DNA of 64,000 nucleotides, taken from assembly GCA_004556565.1 (NCBI GenBank), contig SFGN01000003.1, positions 48,252 to 112,251 of the forward strand. Direction: 5' to 3'. Positions 38,073 through 46,331 of this stretch are shown here, one piece after another (the stretch's first letter is position 1; each line of letters opens with the position of its first letter). Source of the DNA: Lachnospiraceae bacterium (GTDB lineage Bacteria > Bacillota_A > Clostridia > Lachnospirales > Lachnospiraceae). The notes under the pieces were generated by a model, which had not been told where the DNA came from, did no database searches, and saw only the letters and a list, made by a program, of their open reading frames with translations. The position numbers were made by a program, and so were the translations under genes.

Positions 38073-38101
38073 TTGACATTAGATTCACAATCTTATATAA
38101 T
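38073..38101 (+). promoter_or_regulatory. Promoter of rex
   Basis: Consensus TTGACA (38073-38078) and TATAAT (38096-38101) with 17-base spacing, one of the strongest promoters in the window. No clear Rex operator (TTGTTAA-N6-TTAACAA type) overlaps it. Confidence 0.85.
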
Positions 38102-38213
38102 AGCCATAGATGATATCAGTGGGATTTATTCATAAAACTGATAAGAATTCCGGCAATAAAAGAGTACGGATAAATACAAAATGCCGGTGCAATAAAAAAT
38201 TGGAGGCGGTATC

Positions 38214-38897
38214 ATGGAAGTGAGGCGGATATCGAAGGCGGTGATTTCGAGGCTTCCCAGATATTACCGGTATTTGGGAGAACTTATGGATGCAGGCGTG
38301 GAACGGATTTCTTCCGGTGATTTGAGTAAGAAAATGCATGTGACTGCATCGCAGATCAGGCAGGATCTGAATAATTTCGGTGGTTTCGGACAGCAGGGAT
38401 ATGGCTATAATGTCAAATATCTGCGGGAAGAGATCGGGAAGATTCTCGGACTTTCTATGAATCATAATTACATAATCATTGGAGTCGGCAATCTTGGACA
38501 GGCTCTGGCAAATTATGCTTCATTTGAAAAAAATGGTTTTATTCTGACAGGTCTTTTTGATGTGAACCCGGAGTTAAAAGGGAAATATGTCAGAGGAATT
38601 CCGATTCGGATGATGGATGAGCTGGAAGAATTTCTGAAAGAGAACACAGTGGATATTGCAACTCTGACTATTCCGAAAGGTCAGGCGGCGGAAGTTGCCG
38701 AAATGCTGGTTGATTATGGAATAAAAGCTATATGGAATTTCGCCCATACTGATTTAAATCTTCCGAATAAAGATGTGGTGATTGAGAACGTACATCTTTC
38801 TGACAGTCTTATGCAGCTGTCATATAATATCTGCGTCAAAAGGCAGTGCCGGGAAATCGGAAATTCCCGATGTACAAAAACAAAGAAGCAGAAATAA
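38214..38897 (+). CDS. rex: Redox-sensing transcriptional repressor Rex
   Basis: Encodes 227 residues. The N-terminal winged helix (RRISKAVISRLPRYYRYLGEL, then ASQIRQDLNNFGGFGQQGYGY) binds DNA. The Rossmann domain (IIGVGNLGQALANY) senses NADH/NAD+. It controls fermentation and energy genes in anaerobes. The C terminus carries about 15 extra Lys/Arg-rich residues. It precedes nnr and alr as in related genomes. Confidence 0.95.
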   Translation: MEVRRISKAVISRLPRYYRYLGELMDAGVERISSGDLSKKMHVTASQIRQDLNNFGGFGQQGYGYNVKYLREEIGKILGLSMNHNYIIIGVGNLGQALANYASFEKNGFILTGLFDVNPELKGKYVRGIPIRMMDELEEFLKENTVDIATLTIPKGQAAEVAEMLVDYGIKAIWNFAHTDLNLPNKDVVIENVHLSDSLMQLSYNICVKRQCREIGNSRCTKTKKQK

Positions 38898-39035
38898 AAG
38901 AACGGCGTGCGGAAATGGAACAGGGGTTCCGGGTTCGCACGCTTTTTAATCCGGCTGATGAGAATCGTGGGGATTGTTTTTTTAACACTGCTGATAATAA
39001 AACCATATTGACAGAAAAGAAGAAATGGAGAATAG

Positions 39036-40544
39036 ATGAGGATGAGATACTTACCTGATGGAAACTGGATAAAAAGAGCAGACACGCATACAATACAGGA
39101 CATAGGAATTCCTTCTGTTGTGTTAATGGAACGTGCGGCATTAAAAGTTGTGGAGTTTCTGGAGCAAAAAAACATCAATACGGAGAAGACACTGGTAGTA
39201 TGCGGCTCGGGAAATAATGGCGGAGACGGTTTTGCTGTCGCCCGTCTTTTGTCCGCAGAAGGCAAAGAAGTAACGGTTTTGTTTGCCGGGAAAGAGAGTT
39301 CCATGACAGAAGATTGCGTCCTTCAGGCAAAAATTGCCCAAAACCAGGGTGTCACAATCGTCACTGAACTGCCCCGGGACGAATATAATGTAATAATAGA
39401 TGCCATATTTGGAGTGGGGCTTAGCAGGGAAGTCAGCGGGCATTATGCCGGGCTGATTCAGCAGATGAACCGGATGTCTGGGATAAAAATAGCAATTGAC
39501 ATTCCATCCGGTATCTGTTCCGGGACGGGCAAGGTACTCGGCTGTGCCTTCCGTGCAGACATAACGGTGACTTTTCAATGTGAGAAGCTGGGGATGGCAT
39601 GGTTTCCGGGAACGGAATATTCCGGGGAAATTACTGTGGCTGAAATCGGGATCGATACCGGGATTTTTTGTGATAAGCAGGAGATTTCTTATACACTGGA
39701 TTCCCTTGATTTACCGGGGATGCTGCCTGTAAGGATAAAAAATTCCCATAAGGGAACATACGGAAAACTTCTTATGATTACCGGCAGTAAAGGGATGGCA
39801 GGTGCAGCTTTTTTGAGCGCTCAAGCAGCTTATACGGCAGGCGCGGGACTGGTCCGGATATATACGGATGAATCTAACAGAAGTATTCTCCAACAGCTTA
39901 TTCCTGAAGCAGTCGTATCCACATATACAGGATATAATGAACAGGAACTTAGGGAACTCCTGGAATGGGCGGATGTGGTCTGTATAGGCTGCGGACTGGG
40001 AAAAAGCGAGGTTTCTGCCAAATTACTGGAACAGACATTGAAATGGGCCGATGTTCCGTGTATTATTGATGCGGATGGAATTAATCTGCTGTCAATGAAA
40101 CCGCAGCTCTTAACGGAAAGAAACACCCCGACGATTCTGACCCCTCATATGAAAGAAATGTCAGGCTTGATCGGGTGCAGCGTCGCAGAGCTGTCGGAAA
40201 GGCGGTTAGAAATATTAAGACAATTTACCGGAACGTATCCGGCTGTATGTGTATTGAAGGATGCAAGGACGATTGTAGCGGAAGATAACAGACAATATTT
40301 CATTAACACGGCAGGCAATCAGGCGATGGCCAAAGCCGGAGCCGGAGATGTCCTTGCGGGACTGATTGCCGGGTTTTCCGCGCAGAAAATGGGAGCCTAC
40401 GACAGCGCGGTGCTCGGCGTTTTCCTTCATGCCCTGGCGGGTGATGAAGCAAAGAGGCAGATGGGGAGCTATAGTGTCCTGGCGGAGGATTTGATCCGTT
40501 GTGCCGGTATCTGTCTTAAGAATGCGGAGGAAGAAAGAAAATGA
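39036..40544 (+). CDS. nnr: Bifunctional NAD(P)H-hydrate epimerase / ADP-dependent dehydratase
   Basis: Encodes 502 residues. Residues 1-215 are the YjeF N-terminal epimerase (VVCGSGNNGGDGFAVARLL). Residues about 230-500 are the ribokinase-like dehydratase (AGAGDVLAGLIAGFSAQ motif near the end). It repairs NADH and NADPH damaged by hydration. The ATG at 39036 has GGAG five bases upstream; the second ATG at 39042 is an alternative. Its stop overlaps the alr start (ATGA). Confidence 0.93.
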   Translation: MRMRYLPDGNWIKRADTHTIQDIGIPSVVLMERAALKVVEFLEQKNINTEKTLVVCGSGNNGGDGFAVARLLSAEGKEVTVLFAGKESSMTEDCVLQAKIAQNQGVTIVTELPRDEYNVIIDAIFGVGLSREVSGHYAGLIQQMNRMSGIKIAIDIPSGICSGTGKVLGCAFRADITVTFQCEKLGMAWFPGTEYSGEITVAEIGIDTGIFCDKQEISYTLDSLDLPGMLPVRIKNSHKGTYGKLLMITGSKGMAGAAFLSAQAAYTAGAGLVRIYTDESNRSILQQLIPEAVVSTYTGYNEQELRELLEWADVVCIGCGLGKSEVSAKLLEQTLKWADVPCIIDADGINLLSMKPQLLTERNTPTILTPHMKEMSGLIGCSVAELSERRLEILRQFTGTYPAVCVLKDARTIVAEDNRQYFINTAGNQAMAKAGAGDVLAGLIAGFSAQKMGAYDSAVLGVFLHALAGDEAKRQMGSYSVLAEDLIRCAGICLKNAEEERK

Positions 40545-41707
40545 AACAATATAACAGGGTGTATGCAAAAATAGATTTGGATGCGATTGCGTATAATATG
40601 GAACAGATGAAACTGCGGATCGGAGACGGCGCACAGACGATCGCGGTAATCAAGACAGACGGCTACGGTCATGGTGCAGTGCCGATTGCGGAATTGTTTG
40701 AAAATACAGATTATGTATGGGGCTATGCGACCGCATGCCTTGAAGAGGCTGTTGCACTGCGCAGATCGGGAATAAAAAAACCGATACTTGTACTGGGGTG
40801 CATTTTCCCCGATGAATATGAAGAAATGATATCTAATCAGATACGTGCAACAGTCTATACAAAGGAAATGGCAGAGAAAATATCAGAAACGGCAGTGCGT
40901 CTCTCACAAAATGCATATGTGCATATCAAGCTGGATACCGGAATGGGCAGAATCGGATTTCAGGTGAATGAAGATAATGCCGATATTATTAAATCAATCA
41001 GCAAAATGCCGAATATAATAACTGAAGGGATATTTACCCATTTTGCGAAGGCGGATGAGAAGGATAAGACATACACTGTACGCCAGCACGAAACATTTAC
41101 CAGGATGATTGTGGCGCTGAAAAAAAGACAGGTGAAAATTCCTTATATTGATTGTGATAATAGTGCAGGGATTATTGATTTCCCGGATTTAAAACATAAT
41201 CTGGCAAGAGCCGGAATCTCCCTTTACGGCATGTATCCGTCTGATGAAGTAGACAAAACAGCAGTTTCCCTGAGACCTGCGCTGGAGCTGATCAGTCATG
41301 TAACATTTGTAAAAGAAGTGGAGGCAGGAACTTCGATCAGTTACGGAGGTACATTTGTCGCTGACAGAAAAATGAAGATCGCGACAATCCCTGTAGGATA
41401 TGGTGACGGTTATCCCAGGTCGCTTTCAAATAAAGGCAGCGTCCTGATTCACGGGAAGCGTGCGCCCATCGTGGGCCGTGTATGTATGGATCAGTTTATG
41501 GCAGATGTAACCGATATCCCGGATGTATGCTTTATGGATCAGGCAACACTCATTGGAAGAGACGGAGAAGAATTTATCTCTGTTGAAGAATTAAGCGGAC
41601 TGAGCGGAAGATTTAATTATGAGTTTGTCTGCTGTCTTGGGAAACGAATTCCGCGCGTATATATAAAAGATGGAAAAATATCCGGTCAAAGCGACTGTTT
41701 TGGCTGA
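40541..41707 (+). CDS. alr: Alanine racemase
   Basis: Encodes 388 residues of a PLP enzyme making D-alanine for peptidoglycan. The PLP lysine is in VIKTDGYGHG (about residue 38); the catalytic Tyr is in ISYGGTF, followed by IPVGYGDGYPR. The four-base overlap with nnr implies coupled translation. Confidence 0.95.
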   Translation: MKQYNRVYAKIDLDAIAYNMEQMKLRIGDGAQTIAVIKTDGYGHGAVPIAELFENTDYVWGYATACLEEAVALRRSGIKKPILVLGCIFPDEYEEMISNQIRATVYTKEMAEKISETAVRLSQNAYVHIKLDTGMGRIGFQVNEDNADIIKSISKMPNIITEGIFTHFAKADEKDKTYTVRQHETFTRMIVALKKRQVKIPYIDCDNSAGIIDFPDLKHNLARAGISLYGMYPSDEVDKTAVSLRPALELISHVTFVKEVEAGTSISYGGTFVADRKMKIATIPVGYGDGYPRSLSNKGSVLIHGKRAPIVGRVCMDQFMADVTDIPDVCFMDQATLIGRDGEEFISVEELSGLSGRFNYEFVCCLGKRIPRVYIKDGKISGQSDCFG

Positions 41708-41804
41708 AGAATCTGAATCAAGAATCTGAATAAAGGAAACCGAAGCGGGAATACTAAAATTATCTTTTGAAAATGTAATGATTATAATTGGAGTGTGAAA
41801 GATT

Positions 41805-42152
41805 TTGGTAATTAAACGCGGAGATATTTACTATGCCGAATTAAGTCCGGTTATCGGTTCCGAACAGGGCGGGGTAAGACCGGTGCTTGTGATTCAGAAT
41901 GATGTTGGAAACCGTCACAGCCCTACGGTGATCGTGGCGGCAATTACTTCAAAAATGAATAAGGCAAAATTGCCGACTCATATAGAATTAAGCGCGCAGA
42001 AGTTTGATATTGTAAAGAATTCAGTTATCCTTCTGGAACAGATCAGGACAATCGACAAACAAAGGCTCAGAGAATATGTGTGCCATATCGACAGCAGGAT
42101 GATGGGGAAGGTAAACGAAGCGATCCGTATCAGCCTTGAGCTGGATACATAA
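41805..42152 (+). CDS. ndoA: MazF/PemK-family endoribonuclease toxin (NdoA-like)
   Basis: Encodes 115 residues. Starts VIKRGDIYYAELSPVIGSEQGG-like and continues RPVLVIQND, the MazF/NdoA fold. TSKMNKAKLPTHIEL and LLEQIRTIDKQRL match the RNA-cleaving core. The start is probably TTG at 41805 (VIKRGDIYY), about 10 bases after GGAGTG. In Bacillus the antitoxin ndoAI lies between alr and ndoA. Here the 97-base gap after alr holds no such gene. Confidence 0.9.
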   Translation: MVIKRGDIYYAELSPVIGSEQGGVRPVLVIQNDVGNRHSPTVIVAAITSKMNKAKLPTHIELSAQKFDIVKNSVILLEQIRTIDKQRLREYVCHIDSRMMGKVNEAIRISLELDT

Positions 42153-42213
42153 GCAACGGTTCAGCTCGCCCGGTTACGAATAAACTGATATAAACGTAAT
42201 CGTGAAAGTTTTC

Positions 42214-42242
42214 TTTACAGATGAAAAAAAGAGTGGTAGAAT
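42214..42242 (+). promoter_or_regulatory. Promoter of the yebC-like gene
   Basis: TTTACA (42214-42219) and TAGAAT (42237-42242), spacing 17. Confidence 0.55.
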
Positions 42243-42309
42243 CATAAAGATAGTGAAATAAGCAGATTAAACAATAAGATTAAAGCAGATCAAATAAGGA
42301 GATTTCATA

Positions 42310-43044
42310 ATGTCAGGACATTCAAAATTTGCGAATATTAAACACAAAAAAGAAAAAAACGATGCGGCTAAAGGAAAAATATTTACCAAAATAGGCCGCG
42401 AGATTTCAGTAGCCGTTAAAGAGGGCGGCGGCCCGGATCCTGCGAATAACAGCAGGCTCCGTGATATAATAGCAAAAGCAAAGTCTAATAATATGCCGAA
42501 CGATACCATTGAAAGAAACATTAAAAAAGCTGCCGGAGAAGGTTCCGGTGACAATTATGAGCATATTACATATGAGGGATACGGACCGAACGGAACGGCG
42601 ATCATTGTAAAGACACTGACTGATAATAAAAACAGGACAGCTTCCAATGTAAAGAGTGCATTTACAAAAGGATGCGGAAACGTGGGAACCCCGGGATGTG
42701 TTTCTTTTATGTTTGATGAAAAAGGGCAGATCATCGTGGCAAAAGAAGAATGTGACATGGATGCAGATGAATTGATGATGATCGCACTTGATTCCGGTGC
42801 GGAGGATTTTGTAGAGGACGAGGATAGCTATGAGATATTGACGGCTCCGGATGATTTCAGCGAAGTCCGGCTGAAATTGGAAGAAGCAGGAATTCCGATG
42901 GCGGAGGCAGAAGTAACTATGATACCTCAGACTTATGTGGAGCTTACTAACGAGGCGGATATTAAAAATATTCAGAAAACTCTGGATCTGCTGGAAGAAG
43001 ATGATGATGTGCAGGATGTATATCATAACTGGAGCGAGGAATAA
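42310..43044 (+). CDS. YebC/PmpR/TACO1-family protein
   Basis: Encodes 244 residues, full length for the family. MSGHSKFANIKHKKEKNDAAKGKIF is the family start, and the body carries GPNGTAIIV and GCVSFMFDEKG. Members act as transcription regulators or as translation factors that relieve stalling on proline runs; which applies here cannot be read from the sequence. Confidence 0.93.
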   Translation: MSGHSKFANIKHKKEKNDAAKGKIFTKIGREISVAVKEGGGPDPANNSRLRDIIAKAKSNNMPNDTIERNIKKAAGEGSGDNYEHITYEGYGPNGTAIIVKTLTDNKNRTASNVKSAFTKGCGNVGTPGCVSFMFDEKGQIIVAKEECDMDADELMMIALDSGAEDFVEDEDSYEILTAPDDFSEVRLKLEEAGIPMAEAEVTMIPQTYVELTNEADIKNIQKTLDLLEEDDDVQDVYHNWSEE

Positions 43045-43081
43045 GAATTGCTGATCCGGCAGAATTTCAAAGGAGAAAGAG

Positions 43082-43855
43082 ATGAGTTCTGTAATGAATT
43101 CTGAAGTGAATTGTATTGAATTGACTTCCAGGCTGGTTGACTTATATAATCAGACTATGGATATGAAGTTTAACCGTGAACATTTTGATAAAAATTTTGA
43201 AAAATTGATTGAGAAAGAATCAGATCTGCTCAGAAAGGTAGGAGAAGCATGCAACGGTTCGGACGAAGTTTTCCGGAAGATATGTGAATGTGTACCTCTC
43301 TATGTTTCAGGGCAGCTTTCAAAAATATCATCAAAACGGAAACGTGATATGACAGCACTGGATTATAAGATGAATATGGTATCTTATTTCGTGCCCCTGA
43401 TGGGAGAAATCCCGGGGGACAATGCAAAAGAAATCAGCGAATGTATGGTAAAAAGCTGGAATGAGGTCATGCCGGAACATAAAATTGGTTATACAGATGC
43501 GGAAAGCATCCGATCCGGTTTTAAGAGAAGCCTTTGTTACATAACAACTGCAGTCTGTCAGAGCCAGAACAAGCCGGATGACTGTTATGAACTGACGTTG
43601 CTTAGAGGATACCGTGATCATTATATGCTACAGACAGAGGATGGTATTGCAACGGTGGAGCAATACTATAATATCGCACCTACGATCGTGAAAAGAATCG
43701 GGCGCAGAGATGATGCCTCAGAAATTTATGGATCCATCTGGAAGGATTATCTTCAGCCGTGTATTACGATGATAGAGAACGATGAACTTGAGGCCTGCCG
43801 TGTCTGTTATACTGACATGGTTCACAGTCTTGAAAAAAAATACTTGTATTCATAG
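43082..43855 (+). CDS. Protein of unknown function with a CFI-box-like motif
   Basis: Encodes 257 residues with no signal peptide or membrane helix. Residues 1-165 are helical with scattered Cys (EACNGSDEVFRKICECV). Residues about 166-215 match the CFI-box pattern: CYITTAVCQS, ELTLLRGYRDHYM, then YYNIAPTIVKRI. The CFI-box is a short module of unknown function often found at C termini. It lies 37 bases after yebC and 12 before metY, so it may be co-transcribed with both. The function is not known. Confidence 0.75.
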   Translation: MSSVMNSEVNCIELTSRLVDLYNQTMDMKFNREHFDKNFEKLIEKESDLLRKVGEACNGSDEVFRKICECVPLYVSGQLSKISSKRKRDMTALDYKMNMVSYFVPLMGEIPGDNAKEISECMVKSWNEVMPEHKIGYTDAESIRSGFKRSLCYITTAVCQSQNKPDDCYELTLLRGYRDHYMLQTEDGIATVEQYYNIAPTIVKRIGRRDDASEIYGSIWKDYLQPCITMIENDELEACRVCYTDMVHSLEKKYLYS

Positions 43856-43867
43856 GAGGAATTTGGA

Positions 43868-45142
43868 GTGAGCGATTTCAGAATCGAAACAAAATGTATA
43901 CAATCCGGTTATGAGCCGGGCAATGGAGAGGCGAGAGTCCTGCCGATTTATCAGAGCACGACATTCCGCTATATAAGCAGCGAACAGATGGGAAGATTGT
44001 TTGACCTTGAAGAATCCGGGTATTTTTATACACGGCTTCAAAATCCTACCAATGATGCCGTAGCTGCAAAAATCTGTGACCTGGAAGGCGGAGTGGCCGC
44101 AATGCTTACTTCTTCCGGTCAGGCTGCAAATTTTTATGCAATCATGAATATAGTGGAGGCGGGTGATCATATTGTCTGCGCTTCTGCTCTTTACGGTGGT
44201 ACTTATAATCTTTATGCACATACAATCAGGAAGATGGGCGTTGAGGCTACTTTTGTTGACCCGGAATGCACTCCGGAAGAGCTGGATGCAGCTTTCCGTG
44301 AAAATACTAAAGCTGTATTCGGAGAAACTATCGCCAATCCTGCGCTTACTGTCCTGGATCTGGAGAAGTTTGCAAATGCTGCTCATAAGCATGGTGTGCC
44401 GTTTATTGTTGACAATACTTTTGCAACCCCGATTAACTGCCGCCCGTTTGAATGGGGCGCAGATATCGTGACTCATTCCACGACTAAATACATGGACGGT
44501 CATGCCACATGTGTGGGTGGAGTCATCGTGGACAGTGGTAATTTTGACTGGGAAGCACATGCAGAAAAATTTCCCGGACTTACAACTCCGGATGAGACCT
44601 ATCACGGTATCGTTTATACAAAGAAGTTTGGAAAAGGTGCATATATTACGAAAGCAACATCCCAGCTTATGAGAGATCTGGGGTCTATCCAGTCCCCTCA
44701 GAACGCGTTCCTTCTGAATATAGGGCTTGAAACACTTCATCTTCGCATGCCTCGTCACTGTGAGAATGCGATTGCGGCTGCGAAATATCTTAAGAACCAT
44801 GAAAAGGTTGCGTGGGTATCCTGCCCGTCATTGCCGGGTGATGCTCAATACGAGCTTGCACAGAAATATATGCCAAACGGTACGTGCGGTGTTATCACGT
44901 TCGGTCTGAAAGGCGGACGTGAGGCAGCAGTTCAGATGATGGATAAACTCAAAATGATTGCTATTGTGACACATGTGGCTGATGCGAGAAGCTGTGTTCT
45001 CCATCCGGCGAGCCACACACACAGGCAGATGAACGAACAGGAACTGATAGAGGCAGGTGTTCAGCCGGACCTGATCCGTTTCAGTGTGGGAATTGAAAAT
45101 ATTGACGATATTATTGCTGATTTAGAGCAGGCATTATCGTAA
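43868..45142 (+). CDS. metY: O-acetylhomoserine sulfhydrylase / cysteine synthase (MetY-like)
   Basis: Encodes 424 residues of a PLP-dependent Cys/Met metabolism enzyme. The PLP lysine is in THSTTKYMDGHA, and YFYTRLQNPT is typical. It makes homocysteine from O-acetylhomoserine and sulphide. The start is GTG at 43868, 5-10 bases after GGAGGAA. A terminator follows. Confidence 0.93.
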   Translation: MSDFRIETKCIQSGYEPGNGEARVLPIYQSTTFRYISSEQMGRLFDLEESGYFYTRLQNPTNDAVAAKICDLEGGVAAMLTSSGQAANFYAIMNIVEAGDHIVCASALYGGTYNLYAHTIRKMGVEATFVDPECTPEELDAAFRENTKAVFGETIANPALTVLDLEKFANAAHKHGVPFIVDNTFATPINCRPFEWGADIVTHSTTKYMDGHATCVGGVIVDSGNFDWEAHAEKFPGLTTPDETYHGIVYTKKFGKGAYITKATSQLMRDLGSIQSPQNAFLLNIGLETLHLRMPRHCENAIAAAKYLKNHEKVAWVSCPSLPGDAQYELAQKYMPNGTCGVITFGLKGGREAAVQMMDKLKMIAIVTHVADARSCVLHPASHTHRQMNEQELIEAGVQPDLIRFSVGIENIDDIIADLEQALS

Positions 45143-45149
45143 ACAGGAT

Positions 45150-45185
45150 GGTATGGATGTATACAATTTGCATCCATACCTTTTT
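45150..45185 (+). terminator. Intrinsic terminator after metY
   Basis: GGTATGGATG (45150-45159) pairs perfectly with CATCCATACC (45171-45180), followed by TTTTT. Confidence 0.92.
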
Positions 45186-45310
45186 CTTCGCTGCCGGACA
45201 TATGAGAAATGGTCTGGCAGCCTGTTTTTGAACTCTTTTTCTGTATAAAAACCATTTCATTTTCTCATAATAACTACGATAACATATGTTGTTCGCGGGA
45301 GGATGATTTA

Positions 45311-46105
45311 ATGGAACGTACAGAAAACAACAGAGAGTTTAACAGAGATAATTATGCTTATGCGGCGGATGAGAAAAAGAACGCTGCGGATGACAGACAG
45401 GAACAGAGAGATAAAAAGCGGGAAGAAATTAAAGAAACAGGGACGATTGAACTGAAAAATGAAAATGAGCGTCACAGAATTCTTTTATTGACAATCATCG
45501 GAGAAATCGAAGGGCATGAAGCCGTTTCTGGAAATACGAAGGCGACAAAGTATGAGCATCTGCTTCCCCGGCTTGCTGAAGCGGAGGATTCCGATGAGGT
45601 GGACGGAGTGCTGATTCTATTGAATACTTTAGGCGGTGATGTGGAAGCCGGGCTTGCAATTGCAGAGATGATTGCTTCTTTGAGTAAACCGACCGTATCC
45701 CTTGTTCTGGGAGGAAGCCATTCCATAGGAGGACCGCTGGCGGTTGCAGCAGATTACTCATTCATCGTTCCGAGCGCGACAATGATCGTGCATCCTGTCC
45801 GTTCCAGCGGTGTTTTTATAGGTGTGTATCAGAGTTACCGTAATATGGAGCGCACGCAGGACCGTATTACTGAATTTATTTCTTCACATTCAAAAATCAG
45901 TCAGAAAAGACTGGAAGAATTGATGCTTGATCCGACCCAGCTAGTAAAGGATGTCGGTACAATGCTTGAAGGAGAAGATGCAGTCAGTGAAGGTCTGATA
46001 GATGAAGTGGGAGGTATCTCTCAGGCAATCCGAAAATTGCACAGCATGATTGACTGTAAAAGTTCAGAAACGAAGCAAAGCCAAAATACGGATTCATCCC
46101 GGTGA
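45311..46105 (+). CDS. tepA: ClpP-class serine protease, TepA-like
   Basis: Encodes 264 residues. The crotonase/ClpP fold with the nucleophile Ser in GGSHSIGGPL and the His in IVHPVRSSG. The N-terminal about 55 residues are charged and variable. TepA helps protein export or signal-peptide turnover in Bacillus. It sits upstream of spoIIIE/ftsK as in Bacillus. The ATG at 45311 follows GGGAGGA; the longer frame from 45209 has no site. Confidence 0.9.
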   Translation: MERTENNREFNRDNYAYAADEKKNAADDRQEQRDKKREEIKETGTIELKNENERHRILLLTIIGEIEGHEAVSGNTKATKYEHLLPRLAEAEDSDEVDGVLILLNTLGGDVEAGLAIAEMIASLSKPTVSLVLGGSHSIGGPLAVAADYSFIVPSATMIVHPVRSSGVFIGVYQSYRNMERTQDRITEFISSHSKISQKRLEELMLDPTQLVKDVGTMLEGEDAVSEGLIDEVGGISQAIRKLHSMIDCKSSETKQSQNTDSSR

Positions 46106-46247
46106 TGGACTCTGTCCTGCGTTTGACATTAATGCTGTTTATCAGGATATTAGTTACGAATTTATACCTTGTACCGTGGGATACTGCTATTTTCCATATT
46201 ATGGCATGGCATACATGATGTATCCTGCAGTACAGGTTTTACCGTAA
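46050..46247 (+). CDS. Possible small ORF between tepA and ftsK (doubtful)
   Basis: A 65-codon frame overlapping the end of tepA, whose last 40 residues are rich in Tyr, Cys and Pro (YCYFPYYGMAYMMYP). In Bacillus a small gene, ylzJ, occupies this slot. No good ribosome binding site is visible and no family was recognised. It is listed only because the position is suggestive. Confidence 0.2.
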   Translation: MTVKVQKRSKAKIRIHPGDGLCPAFDINAVYQDISYEFIPCTVGYCYFPYYGMAYMMYPAVQVLP

Positions 46248-46331
46248 CGATTCATTCAAAAATCATAATGACAGCAGAAAAAATTAATGCTATACTAATC
46301 ATAGTATGTTTTAATATAAGGGGGACATATT

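Noticed and set aside
38846..39058. 70-codon frame bridging rex and nnr
   Set aside because: It overlaps the rex 3' end and the nnr start, begins with a poor GTG, and has no ribosome binding site or recognisable family.
41708..41804. Antitoxin gene for MazF between alr and the toxin
   Set aside because: No frame with a start, ribosome binding site and useful length exists in the 97 bases.
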